Source: CAVWSM01 sp963798505 (GTDB lineage: Bacteria > Actinomycetota > Actinomycetes > Jiangellales > Jiangellaceae). Taken from it: DNA of 64,000 nt. Position 1 is the first letter of the stretch. Each line of letters begins with the position of its first letter. The notes below the pieces were generated by a model. It saw only the letters and a program-made list of their open reading frames with translations. It was not told the DNA's origin and did no database searches. Below are positions 26,141 to 34,499 of the stretch, in pieces. The translations under genes and the position numbers were made by a program. The stretch is from assembly GCA_963798505.1 (NCBI GenBank), contig CAWCTX010000009.1, positions 1 through 64,000 on the forward strand. Direction: 5' to 3'.

Positions 26141-26979
26141 CCGGCCCGCGGCCGCGCCTGTGCCCGCAGCCGATCCAACTGCTCGGGCTCGGTGGTGTTG
26201 CGGCCCAGCGGATGGTCGGCCTTGCCGGTGCCGTGGTGGTCGCTGGACCCGGTGACGGCCAGGTTCAGCTCGCGCGCGATGCCCCGTAGCTGCGCCCGCG
26301 TCGGCTCGTCGTGGTCCTCGTGGTCGACCTCGAGCCCGGCAAGGCCGACCGTAGCGAGCCGCTCGATCACCGCCGGCGTCAGAACCCCGCGGCTGGATCG
26401 CCCCCACGGGTGCGCCAGGACCGGCACCCCACCCGCGTTCCGGACCAGAGCGATTGCGGCGGACAGCCCCGGCGCGTGCTTGGGCAGGTAACCCGGCTTC
26501 CCCTCGGCCAGCCACTGAACGAAGGCGTCGGATCGGTCGACCGCGATTCCCTTGCGTACGAGGGCATCGGCGACGTGCGGCCGACCGAGCGCAACAGCCG
26601 AACCCGCCTCGGCGAGCACGTCGTCGACACTGATCGGCACGTCATGCGCGACGAGGGCTGTGACGATGCGTTGGATGCGGTCGGCCCGGTCGCCGCGGAT
26701 CTCCTGCAGCTCGTCGGCGAGCACTGCGTCGGTCGGGTCGGGCCAGTAGGCCAGCAGGTGCACGCCGACCCCGTCGAGCCGCGTCGAGATCTCGATGCCC
26801 GGCACGAGCTCGATCCCGTGCTCCTGCGCGGCGGCCGCAGCCACGTCCCAGCCGGCGACCGTGTCGTGGTCGGTGAGCGCCACCACGTCGAGCCCTGCTT
26901 CCGCGGCCTGGCGGATCAGCTCATCGGGCGCGTCGGTGCCGTCCGAGACAGCGCTGTGGGTGTGCAGGTCGATGCGCAC
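26137..26979 (-). CDS. PHP-domain phosphoesterase
   Basis: A 280-residue polymerase-and-histidinol-phosphatase domain protein. Metal ligands are visible in order: DLHTHSAVSDG at the N-terminus, LTDHDT, VPGIEIST, VLAHPWG, and TGSSDHHG near the C-terminus. The closest studied relatives (YciV/RnaAM type) hydrolyse 3',5'-nucleoside bisphosphates or short RNA 5' ends; that activity is inferred. The GTG at 26979 puts the first metal motif at residue 4. It is coupled to marC downstream (GTGA overlap). Confidence 0.87.
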   Translation of the reverse strand: MRIDLHTHSAVSDGTDAPDELIRQAAEAGLDVVALTDHDTVAGWDVAAAAAQEHGIELVPGIEISTRLDGVGVHLLAYWPDPTDAVLADELQEIRGDRADRIQRIVTALVAHDVPISVDDVLAEAGSAVALGRPHVADALVRKGIAVDRSDAFVQWLAEGKPGYLPKHAPGLSAAIALVRNAGGVPVLAHPWGRSSRGVLTPAVIERLATVGLAGLEVDHEDHDEPTRAQLRGIARELNLAVTGSSDHHGTGKADHPLGRNTTEPEQLDRLRAQARPRAG

Positions 26980-27002
26980 GCGCTCGATCGTATCGGCGCC
27001 GT

Positions 27003-27641
27003 TCAGCCCTCGGCCGTCTGCAGCCATGGCGGAACCGCGCCGAACGGCAACAGGTCCACCTCGTCACCGAGGTCACGCAGATCGGCAAGGCGCAGGTCTT
27101 CCAGCAGCAGGCTGCCGGCGGTGTCGGGTGCGAAGACGAGCCAGAGCCACAACCCGTACGTCTCACCGACGTACACCGCCTTCTCCTTCGCGGCGTCGAC
27201 GCACCACAACGGCATCGGGCGGCCCTGCACTGTGAGTTTGGTGATCGGGGGACGCTCGACCACCGCGCCGGGGTCCGCCTGGTCGAGACCGGCGTGCCGC
27301 GCGCCCAGACCGACCTGCGGTTCCTCGGCCACGAGCAGCAGCTCTCCAGGACCGCCAAGCGGGTTAGGTCCCGAAAGCGCTGTTGCTGTTGCCTTGAAGC
27401 CGGCCACCGCGTCTCCTGCGGACAGCAGCGCAGTGATCACCCAGCCGCGCGGTAACGGCCACGGCACCCACATGGGCAGTCCGACTCGGGCGGCCAGGTG
27501 GCGAGCCCAGTCTGGCCCCGGCTGCGGGAACGGCATCACCGGCGCCACTGGACCATGCAGCTGACAACGCCAGCTGCTCTCCCACATCCCCGGCGCGTCG
27601 AGCGTGCCGCCACAGCGGGGACACGTCGGGTGGCCGCGCAT
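27003..27641 (-). CDS. DUF6758 family protein
   Basis: A 212-residue protein with an N-terminal zinc-ribbon pattern (CPRCGGTL, then WRCQLHG), the segment WVPWPLPRGW, and a beta-rich C-terminal half. It corresponds to the actinobacterial DUF6758 family, which typically precedes PHP and marC genes as here. No catalytic residues are recognised and there is no signal peptide. ATG at 27641, 76 nt from the divergent Nudix gene; the PHP gene follows 23 nt downstream, so one transcript is likely. Confidence 0.72.
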   Translation of the reverse strand: MRGHPTCPRCGGTLDAPGMWESSWRCQLHGPVAPVMPFPQPGPDWARHLAARVGLPMWVPWPLPRGWVITALLSAGDAVAGFKATATALSGPNPLGGPGELLLVAEEPQVGLGARHAGLDQADPGAVVERPPITKLTVQGRPMPLWCVDAAKEKAVYVGETYGLWLWLVFAPDTAGSLLLEDLRLADLRDLGDEVDLLPFGAVPPWLQTAEG

Positions 27642-27717
27642 GAGCCACGGTCCCGTGCCTGTCTTGCGCGCGTCAAGCGGTCGAGCCGCATCGCATTCAC
27701 GGCCTAGGCTGCGGGGC

Positions 27718-28110
27718 GTGCGACGCGTACGGTGCGTGGGCGCGCTGGTTCGCGACGAGGCGGGCCACCTGCTGCTCGTCCAGCGAGCCAACGCGCCCGG
27801 CCAAGGCCTGTGGTCGATCCCGGGCGGCCGCGTGGAGCCGGGTGAGTCCGACGCCGATGCGTTGCGCCGCGAGCTCGCCGAGGAGACCGGGCTGGAAGTC
27901 GTGGTCGGCGAGCTCGTCGGGCGCGTCGAACGGCCGGGGCCGGGCGGTGTCACGTACGACATCTACGACTACGCCTGCACGGTGACGGGCGGTCGGCTGC
28001 ATGCCGGTGACGACGCGCTTCAGGTCGCGTTCGCGCCGGCGGCGACCGTACGAACACTGCCGACGAGCGACGGGCTCGTCGCGACGCTCACCGCGTGGGG
28101 CTGGCTTTAG
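27718..28110 (+). CDS. Nudix hydrolase
   Basis: A 130-residue single-domain Nudix protein. The motif GRVEPGESDADALRRELAEE matches the consensus exactly and is followed by the usual TGLEV. The start is the GTG at 27718. It hydrolyses some nucleoside diphosphate linked to a moiety X; the specificity is not predictable. The neighbouring histidine phosphatase gene converges with a 13-nt gap. Confidence 0.88.
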   Translation: MRRVRCVGALVRDEAGHLLLVQRANAPGQGLWSIPGGRVEPGESDADALRRELAEETGLEVVVGELVGRVERPGPGGVTYDIYDYACTVTGGRLHAGDDALQVAFAPAATVRTLPTSDGLVATLTAWGWL

Positions 28111-28123
28111 AGCCCCACACGAG

Positions 28124-28693
28124 TCACGCGTTCCAGCGCAACAGCACCGCCACCTCACGCTCCCATCCGAGCGTCGAGAGCGTGGACGTGTCGAGCCGAT
28201 AGTGCATGCCTTGCGCCGGCGGCTGGCCGAGCCACCGCGCAGTGAGCACGCGCAGGAAGTGACCGTGCGCGAACAGCAGCGCCTGCTCCGCACCCGACTC
28301 ACGCACGCGCGAGAGCACCTCGTCGGCGCGCATGCCGACATCGCCCGGGCTCTCGCCGTGCTGCGCGCCGTGCGTCCAGATGCTCCAGCCCGGAACCAGC
28401 TCGCGGATCTGCGGCGTCGTGATGCCCTCGTAGTCGCCGTACTCCCACTCCCGCGCGGCCTCGATCACCACCGCGTCCGGGAAGCCGGCCAGTCGTGCTG
28501 TCTCCCTCGCTCGTTGCCGCGGACTCGTGAGCACGAGGCTGAACTGCTCACCGCGCAATCGTTCGCCCAGCTCGACCGCCTCCTGCACGCCGTCTGGCAG
28601 CAGTGGCAGGTCGGTGCGGCTCGTGTGCCGCCCGTTCCGGCTCCACTCGGTGGCGCCGTGCCGCGCGATCCAGAGAACCGGTCGGGTCGTCAC
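28124..28693 (-). CDS. histidine phosphatase (phosphoglycerate mutase-like)
   Basis: A 189-residue protein of the histidine acid phosphatase branch. The RHG motif is IARHGATEWSRNGRHTSRTD near residue 8, the proton donor Glu is in REWEYGDYEG, and the second His is in LFAHGHFLRVL. Without the extra loops of cofactor-dependent mutases, a broad-specificity phosphatase is more likely than a glycolytic enzyme; the mycobacterial neighbour Rv3214 behaves like that. GTG start. Confidence 0.85.
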   Translation of the reverse strand: MTTRPVLWIARHGATEWSRNGRHTSRTDLPLLPDGVQEAVELGERLRGEQFSLVLTSPRQRARETARLAGFPDAVVIEAAREWEYGDYEGITTPQIRELVPGWSIWTHGAQHGESPGDVGMRADEVLSRVRESGAEQALLFAHGHFLRVLTARWLGQPPAQGMHYRLDTSTLSTLGWEREVAVLLRWNA

Positions 28694-28800
28694 GGGTGCC
28701 AGACTGCCGTACGAGTGCGCGCCCGGCACGCCAGGAAGCCTTGAAACTGGCCGGTTTCGGGCCGAAGTGCACGATCGCCGGGTGTACCATGACGCACGGC

Positions 28801-29019
28801 TTGCAAGGTCAGGCCGCGGTTTCCCCGTTGCCCCGAGGGGCCCGGCCGCAAGGAGGTGGTGCACGTGAGTCTCAGTGAACCTGACAGTACGACCCGCGCA
28901 CGCGCCCCGCAGCCGTCTCCTCGGACATCGCTGACCTAGCTCCTACCACCTCGGTGCGATGGCCGACACGGTTGCCCGGGCCCCTGCGTCCGTAGCCCGG
29001 CAGGCACGCACCGGAGGTG
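28801..29019 (+). promoter_or_regulatory. structured leader of corA with alternative pairings
   Basis: Three elements are visible. First, a hairpin TTGC...GGCCG / CGGCC...GCAA (28801-28804, 28812-28816 with 28843-28851) ends inside the leader-peptide Shine-Dalgarno. Second, ACCACCTC (28945-28952) is complementary to GAGGTGGT of that Shine-Dalgarno (28853-28860). Third, the overlapping CACCTCGGTGC (28947-28957) pairs, with one bulge, with GCACCGGAGGTG (29008-29019), which is the corA Shine-Dalgarno. The second and third pairings exclude each other. The leader stop codon (28937-28939) is only 5 nt ahead of the shared arm, so a ribosome there would block both. Confidence 0.55.
28865..28939 (+). 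CDS. corA leader peptide, 24 codons
   Basis: Starts GTG with an excellent Shine-Dalgarno (AAGGAGG, 28850-28856) 8 nt upstream and ends TAG, 84 nt before corA. The peptide begins VSLSEPDSTTRARAP and then has Pro at alternate positions (PQPSPR). Glu-Pro-Asp at residues 5-7 resembles the start of the enterobacterial MgtL leader (EPDP), where acidic and proline codons destabilise ribosomes at low Mg2+ and so control a Mg2+ transporter. Here too a Mg2+ transporter follows. Function as a Mg2+-sensing leader is inference; the reading frame and its ribosome binding site are seen directly. Confidence 0.6.
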   Translation: MSLSEPDSTTRARAPQPSPRTSLT

Positions 29020-29023
29020 ACCC

Positions 29024-30157
29024 ATGGCCCTGTCCAACAGCGGCTCCCCGCGCCGTAACCCCATCGGCACGCTGCGCCCCGTGGTGCGCGCTGTGACCGG
29101 ACGGGCCGGCCGACACCCCGGCATCCCCGGTCAGCAGCCGCCCGCCGACGACAGCAGCGTTGCGCAGGACGCGATCGTCGACTGGGCCCTCTACTCCGAC
29201 GGGCGCCGTCAGGTGGTGCCGAGCTATGCCGAGGCCGTTCGCCGCGCGCAGTCCGGTGACGGCTTCGTCTGGATCGGCATGCACGAGCCGACCGAGGTGC
29301 AGCTCGAGGGCATCGCGACCGACTTCGGCCTGCACCCGCTCGCGGTCGAGGACGCGGTGGTCGCGCACCAGCGGCCCAAGCTCGACCGTTACGACGACCA
29401 GCTGTTCATGGTGTTCAAAACCGTGAGCTACGTACCGCACGAGGACCTCGACGAGACCAGCCAGATCGTCGACACCGGCGAGGTCATGGTCTTCCTTGGG
29501 GCATTCTTCGTCGTCACCGTGCGGCACGGTAGCCACGGCGGCTTGAAGCAGGTGCGCAGCCGGCTCGAGGCCGACCCTGCCTTGCTGGAGCTGGGCCCGT
29601 CCGCGGTCCTGCACGCCATCTCCGACACGATCGTCGACAACTATGTCGAGGTCACCGACCTGATCCAGGACGACATCGACCTCATCGAGGAGCTGGTGTT
29701 CTCCGCCCGCCGCGGCCGCGACGTCGAGCGGGTCTACCTCGTCAAGCGCGAGCTGGTCGAGCTGCGTCGCGCGGTGTCGCCGCTGGCCGCGCCGCTGCGG
29801 ACGCTGGCGGAGCGACCGATGGCGCTGATCGACGAGTCCATCCAGGAGTACTTCCGCGACGTCGAGGACCACCTGACCCGCGCGCGTGAGCAGATCTCCG
29901 GCTACGACGACCTGCTCACGTCGATCCTGCAGGCGAGCCTCGCGCAGCTGTCCGTCGCCGAGAACGAGGACATGCGCAAGATCACCGCGTGGGCCGCCAT
30001 CATCGCCACCCCAACGGCGATCGCGGGCATCTACGGGATGAACTTCACCTTCATGCCTGAGCTCGACTGGCGCTACGGCTATTTCCTGGTGCTGCTCCTC
30101 ATCGCCAGTGTGTGCTTCTTCCTCTACACGAGGTTCAAGCGCAGCGGCTGGCTCTAG
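29024..30157 (+). CDS. corA: magnesium/cobalt transporter CorA
   Basis: A 377-residue CorA-family divalent cation channel. A long cytoplasmic alpha/beta domain and coiled helices are followed by two transmembrane helices at the C-terminus, and the pore signature GMN is in IAGIYGMNFTFMPEL near residue 337, with the basic sphincter at the end (FKRSGWL). The ATG is preceded by CGGAGGTG 4-9 nt upstream. Transcription presumably starts before 28800, so the leader peptide and its RNA structure are upstream control elements. The 3' end overlaps the convergent stress-protein gene by 4 nt. Confidence 0.95.
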   Translation: MALSNSGSPRRNPIGTLRPVVRAVTGRAGRHPGIPGQQPPADDSSVAQDAIVDWALYSDGRRQVVPSYAEAVRRAQSGDGFVWIGMHEPTEVQLEGIATDFGLHPLAVEDAVVAHQRPKLDRYDDQLFMVFKTVSYVPHEDLDETSQIVDTGEVMVFLGAFFVVTVRHGSHGGLKQVRSRLEADPALLELGPSAVLHAISDTIVDNYVEVTDLIQDDIDLIEELVFSARRGRDVERVYLVKRELVELRRAVSPLAAPLRTLAERPMALIDESIQEYFRDVEDHLTRAREQISGYDDLLTSILQASLAQLSVAENEDMRKITAWAAIIATPTAIAGIYGMNFTFMPELDWRYGYFLVLLLIASVCFFLYTRFKRSGWL

Positions 30158-30657
30158 CTGGTCGACGCCGACGGCGGGGTCACGCTCCCGGTGCCGCCCA
30201 GCGACAGCTGCGCGAGCAGCTCGCGTGCCTTGTCGGAGTGCTGGTGCTGCGCGAAGATCTCGTACTTGCTCGCAACCGTCATCGACATCGACGTGAAGTC
30301 GCGGCGCCCGCCGGTGAACGCGTAGCCGACGAGCGCGAAGATGAGCCCGAAGATCGCGGCCCACAGGATGCTGAACAGCAGCAGCCTTCCCCACCCCTCG
30401 GTGGTGAAGATGCCGAACAGCAGGCCGATGAGCAGGCCGATCCACGCACCGCCGAGCAGGCCGCCCATCGCGACCCGCATCCAGGTCAGGCGCCCGGTCA
30501 CGCGCTCGATCTGGCGCAGGTCGGTGCCGACGATCGCGAGGTTCTGCACGGGGAACTTCTGGTCGGCCAGGTAGTCGACGGCGCGCTGCGCGTCGGCGTA
30601 GGTGTCGTACGTCGCGACAGACTGGCCCGTGGGCAGTCCGGGAATCGCGGCAGCCAT
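30154..30657 (-). CDS. general stress protein-like membrane protein
   Basis: A 167-residue protein of the actinobacterial Rv1231c-like group. The N-terminal part (ATYDTYADAQRAVDYLAD) has the general-stress-protein 17M-type fold, followed by a glycine-rich double hydrophobic segment (GGLLGGAWIGLLIGLLFGIF and ILWAAIFGLIFALVGYAF). A short C-terminal domain (SKYEIFAQHQHSDKARELL) and a Ser/Thr/Pro tail complete it. The role is unknown; membrane-associated. It lies tail-to-tail with corA, the same neighbour it has in mycobacteria. Confidence 0.72.
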   Translation of the reverse strand: MAAAIPGLPTGQSVATYDTYADAQRAVDYLADQKFPVQNLAIVGTDLRQIERVTGRLTWMRVAMGGLLGGAWIGLLIGLLFGIFTTEGWGRLLLFSILWAAIFGLIFALVGYAFTGGRRDFTSMSMTVASKYEIFAQHQHSDKARELLAQLSLGGTGSVTPPSASTS

Positions 30658-30723
30658 CGGCTCGTCCTCTCACATTCAGCTGTCACCCACGGTGGGTGCT
30701 GGGACGAGTCTTGCCCAGGGTGA

Positions 30724-31446
30724 TCAGCGCTGCCACCCACGGCCGGCCGACGCGGGCTGGTCAGCGGCGAGCGCCTGCCAGGTCTCGACCAGCCGGGCGC
30801 GCAGCAACGTCGTCACCTCCGCGACGCTGCGCCCGCCATAGTCGCCCACCGTGAGCGGCTCCCCGACGTGCAGCCTCAGCGGCGGGCGATGCAGCACCGA
30901 GCGAGCCGCCCCGCGCAGGCTCTCAGCCACGGTGCCGGAGCCGATGCGGCGCGCGTCGTGGTGCGCGAGCGGCAGGACGGGTGCGCCCGAGTGCAGTGCC
31001 AGCCGGGCCAGGCCCGTACGGAACGAACGCGGTGAGCCGTCTGGCGCAGCCGACACGTCACCCTCGGGATAGATCCCGACGATGCCGCCGCGGTCCAGGG
31101 TGCTCATCGCGGCCCGTAGGGCGTCCGGCGCGGACCGCTGCCAGCCGACCTCGATGGACCCCGCCTGCCGGGCGAGCGGCCCCACGATGGGATGCCGGAA
31201 GACCAGCTCACTGACCAGGAACCGCACGTGCCCGTGCGCAGTGCCGCAGCCGGGTTTGCCACATGGTCGCGACGGGCGCAGCCCGGCGGTGTGCAGCGAC
31301 GCGAGCACCGGCGCCACGTCGACGATCGAGGTGTGGTTGACCATCACGATGGCCGGACCGCTCATCGGGAGCTGATCTCCGCCCGTCAGCCGCGCACGAC
31401 AGGTCGCGCCGGCAAGCAACCGGGCGACGGGACCGACGAGCTCCAT
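30724..31446 (-). CDS. 1-acylglycerol-3-phosphate acyltransferase (PlsC-like)
   Basis: A 240-residue PlsC-family acyltransferase. The catalytic HX4D block is VMVNHTSIVDVAPVL near residue 37; the acceptor-binding motif is GIYPEGDVSAA, in which EGD replaces the more usual EGT. It would acylate lysophosphatidate (or a related acceptor) at the inner face of the membrane. A cysteine-containing insertion (RPCGKPGCGTAHG) between the first two motifs is unusual for the family. It is upstream of the stress-protein gene on the same strand and divergent from the cyclase gene. Confidence 0.82.
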   Translation of the reverse strand: MELVGPVARLLAGATCRARLTGGDQLPMSGPAIVMVNHTSIVDVAPVLASLHTAGLRPSRPCGKPGCGTAHGHVRFLVSELVFRHPIVGPLARQAGSIEVGWQRSAPDALRAAMSTLDRGGIVGIYPEGDVSAAPDGSPRSFRTGLARLALHSGAPVLPLAHHDARRIGSGTVAESLRGAARSVLHRPPLRLHVGEPLTVGDYGGRSVAEVTTLLRARLVETWQALAADQPASAGRGWQR

Positions 31447-31551
31447 GAGCGGATACCTTACTTATCCGGTCGATCAAGGAGATTTCTGGCACCAGGCGGG
31501 CTCCCACTCAACCGGCTGTTGCCTGCCGGGTGGCGGATAGCGTGGGCAAGC

Positions 31552-32379
31552 GTGAGCACCGAGCACCGTGCGCACTTCGACGCAGACGTCACGTTCTCCA
31601 ACGGCGGCTCGCTGTCGGTGCGCGATTTCCGGCTTGACGTTCCGGGTGCGGACATCGACGAGCGTGCGCTGGCCGCCCTGTTGGTGCGACACCTTGGCCT
31701 GCTGATGGTGGGGTCAGTCGAGTTGCATGGCGTGCGGATCGTGGCGGAGCCGCACAAGGGCTCGCGCGGCGTCGATGTGCCGGTGGCGGACCGCGGGACC
31801 ATCGTGGATCTGAGCCATCCGATCGAGCACGGCATGGTGACCTTCCCGGGATTGCCGGGCCCGGAGATCGGCGACCACACCTACGTCGACGCCCCGGCAC
31901 ATAGGCACCGTGGTGGCGCAGACCTGGCCGAGTTGGACCTTGCACAACTGGCGAACCTTCCCGGCGTCGTCGTCGACGTGACAGGTGCCGCAGAGCCCGG
32001 CATCGGAGCTCTCGCGCTCGCGCCGTACGACGTGTCGGGCCGCGCGGTCTTGTTCCGGACCGGCTGGGACCGCCACTGGCGCACCGAGGCGTACGGCTCG
32101 GCCGACGCCCCCTACGTCACGCAGTCCGCGGCCGAGTGGCTTGTCGCGCACAAAGCGGCGCTGGTGGGCATCGACTCGGTCAACATCGACTCGGCAGCCG
32201 ACCGGCATCGGCCTGCCCACACCCTGCTGCTGGCCGCCGGGATTCCGGTGTTGGAGCACCTAACGGGCCTCGACCGGCTGCCCGCGTCCGGATTCCGGCT
32301 GCATGCGGTGCCCGCGCCGGTGCGCGGGATGGGAACGTTCCCGGTCCGGGCCTACGCCATCGTCGAGCGACCACAGTAG
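31552..32379 (+). CDS. cyclase-family (kynurenine formamidase-like) protein with extra N-terminal region
   Basis: A 275-residue protein. From residue about 82 it is a typical metal-dependent cyclase/formamidase: TIVDLSHPIEHGMVTFPG, then the metal site DHTYVDAPAHRHRGG, then VLFRTGWDRHW and a later VGIDSVNID. The first 75 residues (TEHRAHFDADVTFSNGGSLS and GLLMVGSVELHGVRIV) are an additional small beta-rich region that I do not recognise. The reaction is probably hydrolysis of an amide or lactone-type substrate. GTG start chosen because no better start precedes the conserved region. Confidence 0.72.
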   Translation: MSTEHRAHFDADVTFSNGGSLSVRDFRLDVPGADIDERALAALLVRHLGLLMVGSVELHGVRIVAEPHKGSRGVDVPVADRGTIVDLSHPIEHGMVTFPGLPGPEIGDHTYVDAPAHRHRGGADLAELDLAQLANLPGVVVDVTGAAEPGIGALALAPYDVSGRAVLFRTGWDRHWRTEAYGSADAPYVTQSAAEWLVAHKAALVGIDSVNIDSAADRHRPAHTLLLAAGIPVLEHLTGLDRLPASGFRLHAVPAPVRGMGTFPVRAYAIVERPQ

Positions 32380-32465
32380 GCGGGCGGGGCGCGTTCCCGC
32401 GGGAACGTCCAGGATGGTGGTGGTCAGGATTCTCGACGAGAACGGGCGCTCCTAGCATCTGACCC

Positions 32466-33518
32466 ATGGAGCACCTGGAGCCCGGACCGCGCAACGCGCT
32501 CACCGACGTCGACGGGATCCAGGTAGGCCACGCGCACCGCATCGGCGACGGCTGGCTCAGCGGCACCACGGTGGTGCTCGCGCCGGCTGGAGGATGTGTC
32601 GCCGCGGTCGACGTCCGCGGTGGTGGACCGGCGACCAGGGAGACCGAGGCCCTGCGGCCAGGTGGGCTCGTCCCCCGGGTTGAGGCTGTGGTGCTCACCG
32701 GAGGCAGCGCGTACGGGCTCGAGGCCGCTACCGGCGTGGTTCGCTGGCTCGAGGAGCAGGGCCGCGGCTTCCGCGTGGGTCCGCAGCCGCACGAGTTGGT
32801 GCCCGTGGTGCCGGCCGCGGCGCTGTTCGACCTGGGCCGCGGCGGCGACTTCTCTCGGCGCCCCGACGCGGAGCTCGGTTACGACGCGGCGCAGGCGGCG
32901 GCCGACAGCATGCCGGGATCCCTCGTGGTCGAGGGTTGTGTGGGCGCCGGCACCGGTGCGCTGACTGGCGTCGCCAGCGCCCCGCTCAAGGGAGGCGTGG
33001 GCACCGCCAGCGCGCTGTTGCCTGACGGTTCCGTGGTTGCCGCTTTCGTCGCGGTCAACGCCGGCGGGTCGGCGGTCGACCTCGACACCGGGCTCCTGCA
33101 CGGCGCCGCGGTGGCCCGCCCCGGTGAGTTTCCGCCGCCGCCGACGGCGGCGCGCGTCGAGGACGCTCGCGCACGCCTCGCCGCGGCCGTACAGGCCATG
33201 CAGCCGCTCAACACGACGATCGGAGTGGTGGCGACCAGCGCGGCGCTCAGCCGCGCCGAGGCGCAGCGGCTCGCCATGGCTGCGCACGACGGCATTGCCC
33301 GCGCGGTGCGCCCGGCGCACACACTGTTCGACGGTGACACGCTCTTCGCGCTGGCAACGGGGCAGCACGAGTTGCCCGACGAGCTCGATCCACAGCGCCC
33401 GTTGCGCCTCGCACTGCTGCACGCCGCGGCCGCCGACCTCGTTGCCATCGCGATCGCGCGTGCGCTGCTCGCTGCGACGCCGGTGCTGCCCGAGGTGCCG
33501 ACGTACACCGAGCTGTAA
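32466..33518 (+). CDS. P1 (S58) family peptidase
   Basis: A 350-residue member of the DmpA/L-aminopeptidase family, Ntn-hydrolase-like enzymes that cleave themselves into two chains. Landmarks are the N-terminal LTDVDGIQVGHAHRIGDGW, VLTGGSAYGLEAATGVVRWL, and the presumed self-cleavage site around PLKGGVGTASALLPDG near residue 178, followed by AAFVAVNAGGSAVD. ATG start. The mycobacterial relative is Rv1333. The natural substrate is not known. It converges on the EamA transporter gene. Confidence 0.85.
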   Translation: MEHLEPGPRNALTDVDGIQVGHAHRIGDGWLSGTTVVLAPAGGCVAAVDVRGGGPATRETEALRPGGLVPRVEAVVLTGGSAYGLEAATGVVRWLEEQGRGFRVGPQPHELVPVVPAAALFDLGRGGDFSRRPDAELGYDAAQAAADSMPGSLVVEGCVGAGTGALTGVASAPLKGGVGTASALLPDGSVVAAFVAVNAGGSAVDLDTGLLHGAAVARPGEFPPPPTAARVEDARARLAAAVQAMQPLNTTIGVVATSAALSRAEAQRLAMAAHDGIARAVRPAHTLFDGDTLFALATGQHELPDELDPQRPLRLALLHAAAADLVAIAIARALLAATPVLPEVPTYTEL

Positions 33519-33533
33519 CTGTCTCTGACTGCC

Positions 33534-34445
33534 TCAGTCGATGTCGGTGGGCTTGGCCGGGCGCTCGGTCACGACCAGCGCCACGCCGAGCAGCACGAGC
33601 AGCGCAGCCGGCACCGCGGCAAGCGGCGGCACCTGGCCGAGCCAGATTGCCGCGATCAGCGCGGCTCCCGGCACCTCGAAGAGGATGCACAACGAGACCA
33701 CGACCGGGCCCACGGTGCCGACGACACGGTTGAAGATGGTGTGCCCCAGCAGCTGCGCCACCACGGTCAGCACGACCAGCTTCAGCCACGTGTCGGCGGA
33801 ATAGCCGCCCAGCTGAACGCCGCCGACGATGCACACCGCGAGCAGGACGACGGCGCAGATGCTGTAGCACGCGAAGGCGTACGACGTCGTCGACAGGGTG
33901 CGGCGCGCTTCACCGCCGACGGCGACATAGATCGCCGCGAAGAGCCCACCGGCCAACGCCAGCAGGTCACCGACGAGGGCGTCACCCGAGACCTGCAGGT
34001 CGACGCCGGTCAGCACCAGCACACCCAGCATCGCCACCCCGATGCCCAGCCACGCCCGCTGGGGCACCTGCTGGCCCATGGCGCGGGCGATCAGCGCGTT
34101 CCATATCGGCGTGGTCGCGCCGAGCGCAGTCGCGGAGGCAACCGAGGTGAGCGTCACCGCCGGCACCCAGGTCGCGAAGTGTGCGGCCAGGGCAAGGCCG
34201 GACATCAGCAGCAGCCGACGCTCGCGGGCATCCGCGTCGAGCAGTGCCGCTCGGTGCCGCGTCAAGGCGACCGGTGCAAGCGCCCCCGCACCGAGGACGT
34301 TGCGCCACATCGCGATTGCCAGAGCTGGCGCGGCGGTCGCGGCGATGATCGGTCCCGACGCGGAGACACCGAGCACGGCAACCGCGATCAGCAGGCTGTC
34401 CGCGGCGCTGGGCCGGTGCAGCCACGGATTGCCCTCGGTCGACAC
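33534..34445 (-). CDS. EamA/DMT-family transporter
   Basis: A 303-residue membrane protein with about ten hydrophobic helices in two EamA repeats. Recognisable segments include AIAMWRNVLGAGALAPVAL in the first repeat and VVAQLLGHTIFNRVV and CILFEVPGAALIAAIWLGQ in the second. It probably exports small metabolites or amino acids; the specificity is not predictable. GTG start; 54 nt separate it from the divergent split-barrel gene. Confidence 0.85.
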   Translation of the reverse strand: MSTEGNPWLHRPSAADSLLIAVAVLGVSASGPIIAATAAPALAIAMWRNVLGAGALAPVALTRHRAALLDADARERRLLLMSGLALAAHFATWVPAVTLTSVASATALGATTPIWNALIARAMGQQVPQRAWLGIGVAMLGVLVLTGVDLQVSGDALVGDLLALAGGLFAAIYVAVGGEARRTLSTTSYAFACYSICAVVLLAVCIVGGVQLGGYSADTWLKLVVLTVVAQLLGHTIFNRVVGTVGPVVVSLCILFEVPGAALIAAIWLGQVPPLAAVPAALLVLLGVALVVTERPAKPTDID

Positions 34446-34499
34446 GCGCCCGATCCTGCCGCACGCCGTGCCGAGACCGGTTGTGCGAGGCTGATCCTC

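Noticed and set aside
28790..28866. M-box type Mg2+ riboswitch upstream of corA
   Set aside because: Conserved M-box core loops not found; the leader-peptide model explains the sequence better.
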